A program made the position numbers and the translations under genes. A DNA stretch of 64,000 nucleotides, taken from the NCBI RefSeq assembly GCF_004375085.3, contig NZ_SNAQ03000002.1:248001-312000 (forward strand). The letters run 5' to 3'. The notes beneath the pieces are model-generated. The model was not told the DNA's origin. It searched no databases and saw only the letters and a list, made by a program, of their open reading frames with translations. This document shows, in pieces, positions 8,611-17,659 of the stretch (within the stretch, counting starts at the first letter, position 1; each line of letters opens with the position of its first letter). Origin of the DNA: Lewinella sp. W8 (GTDB lineage: Bacteria > Bacteroidota > Bacteroidia > Chitinophagales > Saprospiraceae).

Positions 8611-10407
8611 ATGCGCCCATACCTACTACCCTTTCTGCTTATTGTCCTACTGTTTACTGGCTGTCGCGAAGACGGCGAGACCATTTCCGTAACGACGGGA
8701 GAGTTACCCGTACCAAACGTCGTGCGGGGCACCGTTACCTCCGTGGTCATCAATACCAGCGGAGAAAGCGTGCAGGACTACTCCATTACCGGATTAAGCG
8801 AGATCAACGATCCCAACCCCGATGGTTCCCTCACCATTCCCTCCGGCATGCTGGATCCGAATGGAACAGTGGTACAGGTTACCAGTCCGGGCCACTGGCC
8901 CGAAACCCGGGTCCTCATGCCCGGGGGAGACGGAGACCTTCGGGAGACCTTCGTCCTGGAACCCAAAGTAAAGGCCGGCACCCTCAATCCTGCCGAGGGT
9001 GGGACCATCACCCTCGGGGATAATTTCTCCGTGACCCTGCCGGAAAATACCGTGGCCACCACCGAGGACGGGGAGGCCTACGATGGTCCGATCGACGTGT
9101 ACGTTAACCACGACCCGCCGGAAGACCAGGAAGAAATGCTCAACAGTCCCATCAACGCCCTGGCGCAACTGGAAAACGGAGAAATGGCTGCACTGGAAAG
9201 CTACGGCATGATGGACATCGCCCTGGAAACCCCCGAGGGAGAGCTCATCGTGCTGGACGAAGCTACTCCCGCCGAAGTACGGCTGCCCCTTAAGGCCGCC
9301 ACCGAAGCCAATGCTCCTCTGGAAGCTCCCTTCTGGTTCCTTGACCCCGACGGGTTCTGGTTACCCGACGGCGTCGCCACCCTGGCCCCCGGTTGCTACG
9401 TGGTCTTCATCGTGGCCAGTGGTGGGTATAACGTGGATATCCCCCACCCCGTCACCCGACTTTGTGGTCGCTTTCTGGATGCCGGAGGCTTCCCCCTTAC
9501 GCACTCGCCCTTTAGTGTGAACGTGGTGGGTGGCATGGTCTGCGGCGCCAGCCGCGTAGACTGTAACGGAGAATGGTGCATCAACGTAGCGGCAGATACC
9601 CCCCTGGCGATCATCGTGAAGGACCCCTGCGACACCAGCAACGTCTTTATTGTTGAAGTGGATGGGGTTCCGGCAAATAATAGCCGAGACCTGGGCGATA
9701 TCGTCATTGATCTCAGCAACGCGGCCTTCTTCGCCGACGTGGTCAACTGTGAAGGTGGCCTGGTATCCGGTGCTGCCCCCGTAGAAATCTGGGCAAAGGG
9801 TTACGGAGGTAACGACGGACAGTACTTCGCCCCGGACGAAGAAGGACGTACCGTCGTCTCCGTCGTAGAATGTGATGAGGGAGAAGTGGTGGTGCAGGCC
9901 TTTACCAGCGACTTCCGGGCGGCATCTCCCGTCTACCGTCGAACTTCCGAGGATGCCCTGCCTCAATCCTTCGTGGTTTGTGGCGATTTGGAGGACGACG
10001 AAATGTTTGAGCTGAGTATCGGTGCCGAAGACATTAGCATTACGGAACTGGCGGCCATTTATTGGCCCAACAACGAAGCATACAACTGGCAGGTCCGGGC
10101 CGCTGGCCTCCACAAGGGAGATGAATACGTGGTATTTTTCAACTTCAGTGAGCCCCAGGAGGGAGCCTTTTCCGCCGAAGACGCCCGGGTGGTCATCTAC
10201 CGACTAGCTCCCGGTCAGGAACTGGCTGACGGCCGGGTCTACGTAAGACCAGACGGTGCCATCAACCTGGAGGGTACCTCCGTTTCTTCCACGGGCGACG
10301 AGTTTAGTGGAAACTTCTCCACTACAATGAACCTACAAAACAATGCGGCCCAGACCGTAGAAATCGTTGGCGTCAATATCCAGGCCAGTTTCCGGATCAA
10401 CCTATGA
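8611..10407 (+). CDS. Large surface lipoprotein with carboxypeptidase-regulatory-like repeats
   Basis: 598-residue predicted lipoprotein: signal MRPYLLPFLLIVLLFTGC with the lipid-attached Cys at 18. The rest is predicted all-beta. A CarboxypepD_reg-like region (about 35-115, GTVTSVVINTSGESVQDYSI) is followed by a segment with GTLNPAEGGTITLGDNFSVTLPENTV and EAYDGPIDVYVN, a pattern I associate with FAM171/CILP-type extracellular beta domains. Further beta domains contain several Cys pairs (VDCNGEWC, CDTSN, NCEGG). No catalytic motif is visible. The last four bases (ATGA) overlap the start of the next gene, so the lipoprotein is translationally coupled to an envelope-spanning coiled-coil/beta-barrel protein and may be its surface partner. 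Function is unknown; the localisation is inferred. Confidence 0.75.
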   Translation: MRPYLLPFLLIVLLFTGCREDGETISVTTGELPVPNVVRGTVTSVVINTSGESVQDYSITGLSEINDPNPDGSLTIPSGMLDPNGTVVQVTSPGHWPETRVLMPGGDGDLRETFVLEPKVKAGTLNPAEGGTITLGDNFSVTLPENTVATTEDGEAYDGPIDVYVNHDPPEDQEEMLNSPINALAQLENGEMAALESYGMMDIALETPEGELIVLDEATPAEVRLPLKAATEANAPLEAPFWFLDPDGFWLPDGVATLAPGCYVVFIVASGGYNVDIPHPVTRLCGRFLDAGGFPLTHSPFSVNVVGGMVCGASRVDCNGEWCINVAADTPLAIIVKDPCDTSNVFIVEVDGVPANNSRDLGDIVIDLSNAAFFADVVNCEGGLVSGAAPVEIWAKGYGGNDGQYFAPDEEGRTVVSVVECDEGEVVVQAFTSDFRAASPVYRRTSEDALPQSFVVCGDLEDDEMFELSIGAEDISITELAAIYWPNNEAYNWQVRAAGLHKGDEYVVFFNFSEPQEGAFSAEDARVVIYRLAPGQELADGRVYVRPDGAINLEGTSVSSTGDEFSGNFSTTMNLQNNAAQTVEIVGVNIQASFRINL

Positions 10408-13067
10408 ACCCGCTGAAGGACTGGCGGCCTGACCAGCCGCCAACCGCCCTCAGTCGATACCGGACCTGGGAATTTACCCTCCTACTACTCCTCTTCGGAG
10501 GAACCTCCTTGTTCGGAGGGACTACAACATTCCCGGATGTTGCGCCCCGCCCGTTGGTCTCAGCCACGGATTCTATCCCCCTTCCGGACACTACTCGTAC
10601 CCGGGCGAGGCCGGCCAAACTGACGAGTAAAGGGGTGGAACCCGCACCAGAACCTGCCGCCCAAAAATCTAAAGTTTACTCCGAGGCCGAGCAGCGGGCA
10701 CGGACGGCCGACATTCTGGAGGCCACCCGCAAGGGCGTAGTCCCCGGAGCCCACCAGGATTGGAACACGGAGGATGCCGCTACTGGACGGGAGGCTCGCC
10801 GTGCAGAAATTGCCCGACGAAAGGAGCTCCGTTCGGCGCGTATCGCCGCCATCCTGGCCGAGAGAAAAGCCGCGGCCGATAGCTTGGCCGCCGAAAAAGA
10901 GCGCCCCCGCCGCGAACGGCAGGCCGCACGGGCGGAACGGCAAGCGGAAAAGCTTCGGCGAAAAACGGAACAGGAGAAGCTTGCCCTGGAGACCCGGGCA
11001 AAGCGAGCGGCGGCCAGGCGCGCCGCTCAGCTCCAGCGGGAGCGTCGCCGGGAGGAAGCCCGGCTGGCGGCCGTTGCCAAAGCGGAAGCCAAACGGATCG
11101 CTGAAGCGGAGCTATCAAGGAAAGAGGAGGCCAAACGCGTTGCCGCCGAGGAGGCTCGATGGGAAGCACTCGCCCAGCAGCGGGCGCTAGACCGAGCGCG
11201 TGCCGAGGAAGCGCGACTCGCCCGCGAAGAACAACTAAAACACCTGGAAGCCGAACGCATCGCCGCCGAAGAGGCCCGGCAGGAAGCACTCGCCCAGCAG
11301 CGGGCGCTTGATCAACAGCGCGCCGAAGAAGCACAACGCGCCCGCGAGGAACAACTGAAACGCGAGGAAGCCGAACGCATCGCCGCCGAAGAGGCCCGGA
11401 AGGAAGCACTCGCCCAGCAGCGGGCGCTCGAGCAACGGCGCGCCGAGGAAGCACAACGTGCCCGCGAGGAACAACTGAAACGCGAGGAAGCCGAACGCAT
11501 CGCCGCCGAAGAGGCCCGGCGGGAAGCACTCGCCCAGCAGCGGGCGCTCGATCAGCGGCGCGCCGAAGAAGCACAACGCGCCCGCGAGGAACAACTGAAA
11601 CGCGAGGAAGCCGCCGCGGAAGCTCGTGCTCTGCAAAAACGTCTTGCCGAGGAAGCCTGGCGACAACGGCAAGAGGCACGATTGGCGATGCGGGAACGGC
11701 GACTGGCGGAGGCCGAAGCCCGACGGGCTGCACTCGCTCAGCGACGCCTTGACGCTCAGGCCCGACGAGAAGCCCAGCGAGAAGCAGCCGCGGAGCGACA
11801 TCTCGCCAGAATTGCCGAGCGAGCCGCCCGCCAGGAGGCAATGGCGCTGGCCGCAGCAGAAAAACGACAACGGAAGGCAGCACTCCGGGAGGAGCGACTA
11901 GCCAGTCGGGAAGCCAAGCGACTAGCATTAGAAGAACGTCGGTTGGCGCAAGCCACCCTAAAGGCCGACCGTAAAGAAGCCCGGCTACTGGTTCGGGAGG
12001 AACGGCAGCAAAGAAAACAGTTCGCCAGAGACGAACGGATGGCCCAGCGGGAAGCCCGGCGATTGAGCCGGAACGAGCAGCGATTGGCCCGGTCGCTGGC
12101 CAGGGACGAACGCAAAGCAGCCAGGTTGTTGGCCCTCAACAATCGGCGGTTAGAAAAACAATCCGCCAGGGACGAACGCCTGGCGCAGCGGGAAGCCAGA
12201 AGACTCGCCAGGGCAAATGACCGACTGGCTCGCCGGGAGGCCAAACGACTTGCCGCCGAAGAACGGCGCCTGGCCCGGGTGGCCCGGCGGGAGGCCCGCC
12301 GATCCGCTCGACTGGCCGCCAAAATGGTCAGACACAGTGCCAGACTGGCTCGTCGCGAAGCGCGACGACTTCGGCGGGAAGGCCGACGGATGTTCCGGGT
12401 CCCGCCCTACTGGACCGTAGAACCCAGCCTTGCTTTGGGCCTCCCCACCATGAATACATCCAGTGGAGAGTCCCAACTGGAGGGCATCAACGGTGAAGTG
12501 CTGATTGGCCACCACCGCGCCAGGGGGCTCAGTATCCGTACGGGACTTTCCTTCAGTCAGCTCAACACCAAAATTGAAACTACCTCCACCGAAACAACCA
12601 CCGTAACCCGCACGGGAGTCGTCACCATCATCGAATACGATGACGGTACCCGGGTGGAACAAACGGGGACCGTGGAGGTCCCCCAAACCATCACGACGAC
12701 CTCCCGCTACTTCAATAACGTGAACAGCCTGGACGTCCCAATTCTACTCGGCTACCGGATGCAGGAAAGCCGACTGAGCGTATTGCTGGAAGCAGGTCCT
12801 TCCCTTAACCTCAGCAGCGGGGGCGACGGCCATCGTTTCGAGGGGCAGTCTCCGGTCAGGATTCCCGGCAATTACTACGTGAATCGTCGCGTCGGATTAG
12901 GTTTCCTGGGGCAGATTTCCGGAGAGTACGGGCTCAAAAACGGCCATGCCCTCACGGGGGGTATCCGCTTCCAAAGTTTCGGGGGGAGTTTCGTAAACCC
13001 GGAGCTTGGCCGCGCCGGTGGCGCCGGCATGTTTTCTCTGCGGGTGGGGTATCGGATACGGTTTTAG
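10404..13067 (+). CDS. Coiled-coil protein with C-terminal outer-membrane beta-barrel domain
   Basis: 887-residue protein. Residues about 26-44 (FTLLLLLFGGTSLFG) are a signal or anchor. Residues about 90-660 are almost entirely Ala/Arg/Glu/Leu, predicted as one very long helix or coiled coil in the manner of TolA. Inside it, four near-identical 40-residue repeats (EALAQQRALDQRRAEEAQ type) are encoded by a 120-bp tandem repeat. From about residue 663 (VPPYWTVEPSLALGLP) to the C-terminal aromatic (RVGYRIRF) the protein turns into a PorT/OmpA-like beta-barrel. Such a layout could let a periplasmic rod hang from an outer-membrane barrel. The start codon overlaps the lipoprotein stop (ATGA). The long frames on the opposite strand here arise from the biased Arg/Ala composition and are not genes. 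Confidence 0.78.
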   Translation: MNPLKDWRPDQPPTALSRYRTWEFTLLLLLFGGTSLFGGTTTFPDVAPRPLVSATDSIPLPDTTRTRARPAKLTSKGVEPAPEPAAQKSKVYSEAEQRARTADILEATRKGVVPGAHQDWNTEDAATGREARRAEIARRKELRSARIAAILAERKAAADSLAAEKERPRRERQAARAERQAEKLRRKTEQEKLALETRAKRAAARRAAQLQRERRREEARLAAVAKAEAKRIAEAELSRKEEAKRVAAEEARWEALAQQRALDRARAEEARLAREEQLKHLEAERIAAEEARQEALAQQRALDQQRAEEAQRAREEQLKREEAERIAAEEARKEALAQQRALEQRRAEEAQRAREEQLKREEAERIAAEEARREALAQQRALDQRRAEEAQRAREEQLKREEAAAEARALQKRLAEEAWRQRQEARLAMRERRLAEAEARRAALAQRRLDAQARREAQREAAAERHLARIAERAARQEAMALAAAEKRQRKAALREERLASREAKRLALEERRLAQATLKADRKEARLLVREERQQRKQFARDERMAQREARRLSRNEQRLARSLARDERKAARLLALNNRRLEKQSARDERLAQREARRLARANDRLARREAKRLAAEERRLARVARREARRSARLAAKMVRHSARLARREARRLRREGRRMFRVPPYWTVEPSLALGLPTMNTSSGESQLEGINGEVLIGHHRARGLSIRTGLSFSQLNTKIETTSTETTTVTRTGVVTIIEYDDGTRVEQTGTVEVPQTITTTSRYFNNVNSLDVPILLGYRMQESRLSVLLEAGPSLNLSSGGDGHRFEGQSPVRIPGNYYVNRRVGLGFLGQISGEYGLKNGHALTGGIRFQSFGGSFVNPELGRAGGAGMFSLRVGYRIRF
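11131..11612. repeat. 120-bp in-frame tandem repeat, about 4 copies
   Basis: The segment repeats with an exact 120-base period: blocks beginning at 11161, 11281, 11401 and 11521 all open with (g/a)GGAAGCACTCGCCCAGCAG, and the second halves (11221, 11341, 11461, 11581) are also nearly identical. The first copy is the most diverged and copies 2-4 are almost the same, as expected for recent duplication by slippage or unequal recombination. 120 bases is 40 codons, so copy-number change keeps the frame and only lengthens the helical rod of the host protein. Confidence 0.93.
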
Positions 13068-13300
13068 TGTTTTGTGTCCCGAAGAGGGTGGACATTCTTC
13101 CATGTTCGGCAGTGCGGACGCTCCCGGCACCTCGGCAAACATGCTGATTGCTCCCTTCGATGATCCTTGCACCTGCGGTCCCACGACCAAACTCCTGATT
13201 CCGTAAGGGAAGGAAAAGAGGGCGCAAGCGCAGGTGCAAAGTTGATCAGTAACGCCACTGATGCCGGACGCAATGGTCAGCTCACCAGTGTATGGGTAGG
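13068..13300. repeat. Convergent intergenic gap with dispersed-repeat copies
   Basis: 233 bases between two converging genes. It carries TTGCACCTGCGGTCCC at 13167-13182, matching the tail of the repeat at 34435, and a perfect copy of the 19-base repeat GGCGCAAGCGCAGGTGCAA at 13221-13239. No T-tracted hairpin or coding frame is convincing here. Confidence 0.6.
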
Positions 13301-15565
13301 TTAGCCCGGCAAATTCCCCGAGCCCAGGAAAGGCTGACGGTACTTGCGTTCTCCCGTGGCCTTGTACAGCGCATTGGCCACGGCCCCGAAAATGGGCGGG
13401 AAGGGCGGTTCGCCAAGTCCGGTGGGATTGACGTCACTTTCCACGAAGTGCACGTCGATGGCCTTGGGTGCTTCCTCCATCCGGATCATCCGGTACTGGT
13501 CGAAGTTCCGCTTGTCCGGCACACCGTCGGTGAAGGTCAGCTCCCCGAAGAAGGCGTTGCCGATACCGTCCACGATGCCGCCCTCGGCCATGTTGACGGC
13601 CGCGTCGGGATTAACGACGATCCCGCAATCAATGGCGCAGGTAACTTTCTGTACCACCGGTCGGTCGTTCTCCACGGTGAGGTCCAGTACGTGCGCAGCG
13701 TAAGAATTGTGGCAGAAGTAGGCAGACACCCCCCGGTGCACGCCGGGAGCCGGCTGGCGCCAACCGGCCTTATCCCGTACCAGTTCCAGCACCCCGGCAT
13801 AGCGGGCCGCGTCGTAGTCGTTGTTCTCCCCTACCGGGTCATTTTCGGCGCGTTGCAGGAGTTCCAGGCGGAAGTCAATGGGGTCTTTGCCCATCGCTTC
13901 GGCCAGTTCGTCGAGGAAAGACTGCTCCGCTCCGGCCATGAAGTTGGAGCGGGGTGCCCGGAAGGCACCGATGGTGATGTTGGAATCCAGCGACCATTCT
14001 TCGGCCAGATAGTTATCGATGGCCCCCGCGGGGAACCGATTGGCGAAGAGCGGGCTCTCGGGAATACCCCCGGCCTTGACGTGGAAGGCCAGCAGTTCAT
14101 TGTTCTCGCCCAGGGCTGCCCGGTAGGTCGCCTGGTAGGTCGGGCGGTAGATGCCGTTGGTCATGTCGTCTTCCCGGGTGTACATCAGCTTGACGGGAAC
14201 ACCCGCCTGCTGGGCGATCAGGGCCGCTTCGAGCATGTAGTGGGAGTAGGCACGGCGGCCGAAGCCGCCGCCCATGCGCGTCATCTCGATGTCGATGTCT
14301 TCCGGAGTAAGGTCCATTCTGGCGGCGATGGTCCCCTCGATCAGGCCCGGGGCCTGCAGCGGTCCGGCAATCCAAACCTTACCGTTCTCCACCTTGGCGA
14401 AGCAGTTGATGGGCTCCATGCAGTTGTGCGCCAGGAAGGGCGCCGAGTAGGTGCGTTCGATGACGCGGCTGGCGCGGGCGAAGGCGCCCTTCGGGTCGCC
14501 GTCTTCCCGGACTACTTCCCCGGGACGGGCCGCAGCTTCCTCCATGGCGGTTTGGTGGGCGGCGGTGCTTTCCAGTCCGGCGGGCACTTTGCGGGTAGAC
14601 GTATCTCCCCGGAAGCCCATTACCGTTTCGGTGTAGTCGGCAAAGGGTTCCCATTCCACTTCGATGGCCCGTTTGGCCTGCATCACTTCCCAGGTGGTTT
14701 TACCGACGATGGCCACCAGTTCCGGGAAGGCGTTGGTGTCAAAGCCGCCCTTGGCGAAGCCGTCCTTGTAGGTCTTGATCGGAAAAACGTCGTGGATGCC
14801 CGTCATGGATTTGACTTCATCCAGGTTTTTAATGCTCACGTACCGCTGGCCGAAGGCGGGCGGATGCACGATCATGGCCACGTGCATACCCTCTTCGTAG
14901 TGATCGAGGGCGAAGAGGGGTTGTCCGGTGACGATCTTCTTGGCGTCCACGTTCTTCTTGGAATGGCCGATGATGGAAAAGTCCTTGATGTCTTTCAGGT
15001 CCACTTCCTCCGGAACGGGCAGGGTGGCGGCCAGTTCGGCCATTTCTCCGTAGCCGGCCGAGCGTTCGCTGGCTTCGTGGTACAGCATGCCGGCGGCCGT
15101 GGTTACTTCCGCAACGGGTACCGACCAGGTCTGGGCGGCGGCTTCCCGCAGCATCTGCCGGGCGGTAGCGCCGGCCATCCGCAGGCCTTCCCAACGGGAG
15201 CTGATACCCCGGCTACCGCCGGTAAACTGGAAGCCAAACTTTTCGGCGTTGTGGGGTGCTTGCTCAGAGATGACCTGCTCCCATTCCACGTCCAGCTCTT
15301 CGGCGACGATCATGGGCATGGAGGTCTTGATGTTTTGTCCGAACTCCGGATTCGGCGTCATGATGGTCACCGTGCCGTTTTCCCCGATCTTCAGGTAGGC
15401 GTTTACGTCGTACCAGTTGTCGGGTAGTGCGGGTCCGGTAGCCACCTTCGTTTCTTCCGGCCGACAGCCGGAAAGCCAGCTAAAGCCCAGCACCATGCCG
15501 CCTCCGGTGACGGCCATGGACTTCAAGAAAGAACGGCGATTGTAGGAGGTATTGATCTTGGTCAT
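13301..15565 (-). CDS. Xanthine dehydrogenase-family molybdopterin-binding subunit (Tat-exported)
   Basis: 754-residue large subunit of a two-component molybdenum hydroxylase of the isoquinoline 1-oxidoreductase/aldehyde dehydrogenase (IorB-like) type. The N-terminus NRRSFLKSMAVTGGGMVLGFSWLSGC is a twin-arginine signal, so the enzyme acts in the periplasm. Recognisable parts are the GGGFGRRAYSHY loop, the FRAPRSNFMAGAEQSF block, and the C-terminal GLGEPPFPPIFGAVANAL with the catalytic glutamate. Oxidation of an aldehyde or N-heterocycle is the family reaction; the real substrate cannot be read. It lies 5 bases downstream of the 2Fe-2S subunit gene, and both follow an araC-type regulator on the same strand. 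A 711-codon frame on the other strand is a shadow of this G+C-rich gene. Confidence 0.93.
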   Translation of the reverse strand: MTKINTSYNRRSFLKSMAVTGGGMVLGFSWLSGCRPEETKVATGPALPDNWYDVNAYLKIGENGTVTIMTPNPEFGQNIKTSMPMIVAEELDVEWEQVISEQAPHNAEKFGFQFTGGSRGISSRWEGLRMAGATARQMLREAAAQTWSVPVAEVTTAAGMLYHEASERSAGYGEMAELAATLPVPEEVDLKDIKDFSIIGHSKKNVDAKKIVTGQPLFALDHYEEGMHVAMIVHPPAFGQRYVSIKNLDEVKSMTGIHDVFPIKTYKDGFAKGGFDTNAFPELVAIVGKTTWEVMQAKRAIEVEWEPFADYTETVMGFRGDTSTRKVPAGLESTAAHQTAMEEAAARPGEVVREDGDPKGAFARASRVIERTYSAPFLAHNCMEPINCFAKVENGKVWIAGPLQAPGLIEGTIAARMDLTPEDIDIEMTRMGGGFGRRAYSHYMLEAALIAQQAGVPVKLMYTREDDMTNGIYRPTYQATYRAALGENNELLAFHVKAGGIPESPLFANRFPAGAIDNYLAEEWSLDSNITIGAFRAPRSNFMAGAEQSFLDELAEAMGKDPIDFRLELLQRAENDPVGENNDYDAARYAGVLELVRDKAGWRQPAPGVHRGVSAYFCHNSYAAHVLDLTVENDRPVVQKVTCAIDCGIVVNPDAAVNMAEGGIVDGIGNAFFGELTFTDGVPDKRNFDQYRMIRMEEAPKAIDVHFVESDVNPTGLGEPPFPPIFGAVANALYKATGERKYRQPFLGSGNLPG

Positions 15566-15570
15566 GGGAA

Positions 15571-16029
15571 TTAGCTTTTGGCGGCGGCCGTCTTAATGGC
15601 TGCTTTGATTCTCGTGTAGGTTCCGCAACGGCAAATGTTGCCGGACATCATCGCGTCGATATCTTCGTCCGAGGGATTGGGGATGTCCTTCAGTAGGGCG
15701 GCCGCGCTCATAATTTGTCCGGCCTGGCAGTATCCGCACTGGGGCACGTCATGCTCCCGCCAGGCTTCCTGCACGGGATGCGTGCCCTGCTCCGAGAGTC
15801 CCTCAATGGTGGTGATGGCCCGGTCCGCGGCCTGACTGACGGGAAGAGAACAAGAGCGCATCGCCACCCCGTCTACGTGAATGGTGCAGGCTCCGCACTG
15901 AGCGATCCCGCAGCCGTATTTCGTGCCGACCAACCGCAAATGATCCCGCAGGACCCAGAGAATGGGCGTATTGGGGTCTACGTCTACCTGATGGGTTTTG
16001 CCGTTGACGGAAAGAGTATAAGATGCCAT
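15571..16029 (-). CDS. (2Fe-2S)-binding subunit of molybdenum hydroxylase
   Basis: 152-residue small subunit (IorA/CoxS-like) that passes electrons from the molybdenum centre. A plant-type ferredoxin fold carries [16 protein letters not shown] and the [2Fe-2S]-binding second domain carries [16 protein letters not shown] and [11 protein letters not shown], giving the complete two-cluster cysteine set. There is no export signal of its own; in this family the small subunit is carried across the membrane with the Tat-signal large subunit, whose gene starts 5 bases downstream. No FAD subunit is encoded nearby, so electrons probably go to a cytochrome or other membrane acceptor. Confidence 0.95.
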   Translation of the reverse strand: MASYTLSVNGKTHQVDVDPNTPILWVLRDHLRLVGTKYGCGIAQCGACTIHVDGVAMRSCSLPVSQAADRAITTIEGLSEQGTHPVQEAWREHDVPQCGYCQAGQIMSAAALLKDIPNPSDEDIDAMMSGNICRCGTYTRIKAAIKTAAAKS

Positions 16030-16172
16030 ATTGATACAGTCTATTGGTATTCAGAGGAGGAAACATTACTAACTTTCTCACCACGTCAAAAATAGTTCTT
16101 GTCCGTTGCATTGTACCTACCCAGATTACGGATACTTCGATAAAGTATTCCAACCGGCGGGTGATTCATCCG

Positions 16173-17027
16173 CTAATCCAGTCGATTTCGGAATTGCGTG
16201 GGCGTCATTCCGAGCAACTTTTTCACGTAGCGGGTGAAAAAAGAGCGGCTGGAGAAAGCCATTTCGTCGGCGATTTCGGCGACGTTCAGCTTATCGTTTT
16301 GGAGCAAGATCACGATGCGATCCCGTGCGTATCGCTGAATCCAGGCGGATGCCGTAATACCGGAATTTTGTTTACAGATAAAATTCAGGTGCTTGGCCGA
16401 AACGTGTAAATGGTCCGCGTAAAATTGAACCTTTCGCTCCCGCAGGCAGTGGGCCTCCAGTAAGTGGATGAAGCGTTCGTAGAGTGTGCCACTCTGAACC
16501 GTTCGCTTCCGTCGCTCGTACTCATTGGCGAAGGTATGCCACATTTCCAGGATGAAGAGGCGCATCTGTAATCGAAGCACCTCTTCATAAAATCGATGAT
16601 CAGTATCACCGAAGCGGTCGTTAAGGCGATCAAAATTGGTCAGCACCCGGCGACGGTCTTCTGGATTATCCAGCTTCTTTACCGGGTACTGCCGGGAATA
16701 AAGGGTCGCATCAATGCCCCATTGTTGATCCGGGACGTTGTTGATCATGAAGCTATCCTCCACGAAAAGCCAGGTCGCCCGAAAGTTTTTAGAGAAGGAC
16801 AACTCCCCCAGTCGGCTACCGGCAAACCAAAAAACAAATTCTTCCTTTCCGCAAGCTATTTGCCGTTCATCCAGGGTAAAGGTCATGCTTCCATCATGAC
16901 AAAAGACATGGACATGGTAGTGATTAATAAAGTCCGTAGGCAAGTCGTTTCCGTCGGACAGTTTCCGCAAAACTATCCGGGGAGAAGGTTCGACATTTAG
17001 GGGATTATCATTAGAAGAGGCGGGCAA
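16173..17027 (-). CDS. AraC-family transcriptional regulator
   Basis: 284-residue regulator. The N-terminal half is a cupin-like sensing domain, and the C-terminus has two AraC helix-turn-helix motifs: FYADHLHVSAKHLNFICKQ and KLNVAEIADEMAFSSRSFFTRYVKKLLGMTPTQFR. The start is a TTG at 17027 (no in-frame ATG gives the full domain). It lies 143 bases upstream of the molybdenum hydroxylase pair on the same strand and is divergent from the cupin/SDR/esterase group, with 90 bases between the two starts. Control of one or both sets is therefore likely; the ligand is unknown. Confidence 0.88.
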   Translation of the reverse strand: MPASSNDNPLNVEPSPRIVLRKLSDGNDLPTDFINHYHVHVFCHDGSMTFTLDERQIACGKEEFVFWFAGSRLGELSFSKNFRATWLFVEDSFMINNVPDQQWGIDATLYSRQYPVKKLDNPEDRRRVLTNFDRLNDRFGDTDHRFYEEVLRLQMRLFILEMWHTFANEYERRKRTVQSGTLYERFIHLLEAHCLRERKVQFYADHLHVSAKHLNFICKQNSGITASAWIQRYARDRIVILLQNDKLNVAEIADEMAFSSRSFFTRYVKKLLGMTPTQFRNRLD

Positions 17028-17088
17028 AATACGTGATATTTGACATCAAATACGAAAATAGTGTAACAAATGTAATTAAACCAGGGCG

Positions 17089-17096
17089 TAATTTTG
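17089..17096 (+). promoter_or_regulatory. Possible Bacteroidota -7 promoter element
   Basis: TAATTTTG matches the Bacteroidota -7 consensus TAnnTTTG and sits about 22 bases before the cupin gene ATG in the araC/cupin divergent spacer. No good TTTG (-33) box is found 19-21 bases further upstream, so this is weak. Confidence 0.28.
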
Positions 17097-17117
17097 GGAT
17101 GATCAAAACGCGCAATT

Positions 17118-17615
17118 ATGAAAACTACTTCTCTATTCGGACCTGGGCTTATGGTACTTTTGCTCTACGCATGCGCCCCGACGTCGCCGGATGAACCAAC
17201 AGAATCAACGGCAGAGGAGAATACCCTCCAGGCCATTTTTCCCCGTGGCCAAAAAGGATCCGAGGATCTTTTTAAGGGGAATGCTTACCACCACGGATTA
17301 ATCGCTCCCGACTCCATTTTTACGACCTTGGCGGGCAACGTCTACTTTGAGCCCGGCGCCCGGAGTAATTGGCACTGCCATCCCGCGGGCCAGATTCTGA
17401 TCATTACCGACGGTATTGGCTACCACCAGATTGAGGGACAGGACATTGAAATCATTCGTAAAGGAGACGTCGTGACCTGTCCTCCGGGAGTAAAGCACTG
17501 GCATGGTGCCAGCCCCGACGTTGGGCTGCAGCAGCTTTACGTAATTCCTAATACCGAAAAGGGGATCGTAAACTGGCAGGAGGCCGTTACGGAAGACCAG
17601 TACAGCATTGACTGA
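17118..17615 (+). CDS. Cupin-domain lipoprotein
   Basis: 165-residue predicted lipoprotein: signal with lipobox LLYAC (Cys19), a Thr/Glu-rich spacer, then one cupin barrel. Metal-ligand motifs are GARSNWHCHPAGQILIITDG (cupin motif 1 with two His and a Gln/Glu position) and PPGVKHWHGA (motif 2 His). Single-domain cupins of this form are related to quercetinase and bacterial mandelonitrile-lyase-like proteins, often beside short-chain dehydrogenases, as here. The reaction is not predictable. The SDR gene follows after 44 bases on the same strand. Confidence 0.85.
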   Translation: MKTTSLFGPGLMVLLLYACAPTSPDEPTESTAEENTLQAIFPRGQKGSEDLFKGNAYHHGLIAPDSIFTTLAGNVYFEPGARSNWHCHPAGQILIITDGIGYHQIEGQDIEIIRKGDVVTCPPGVKHWHGASPDVGLQQLYVIPNTEKGIVNWQEAVTEDQYSID

Positions 17616-17659
17616 TAAACAATAAAACAATCTATTAAACCTACTAAACGAAAAACCAA

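Noticed and set aside
10780..11928. 382-codon minus-strand frame of Arg/Leu/Pro
   Set aside because: Composition artefact of the Ala/Arg/Glu coiled-coil repeat on the opposite strand.
13292..15427. 711-codon open frame on the plus strand
   Set aside because: Lies entirely antisense to the molybdenum hydroxylase gene, which has full family motifs; Gly/His/Val-rich shadow typical of G+C-rich DNA.
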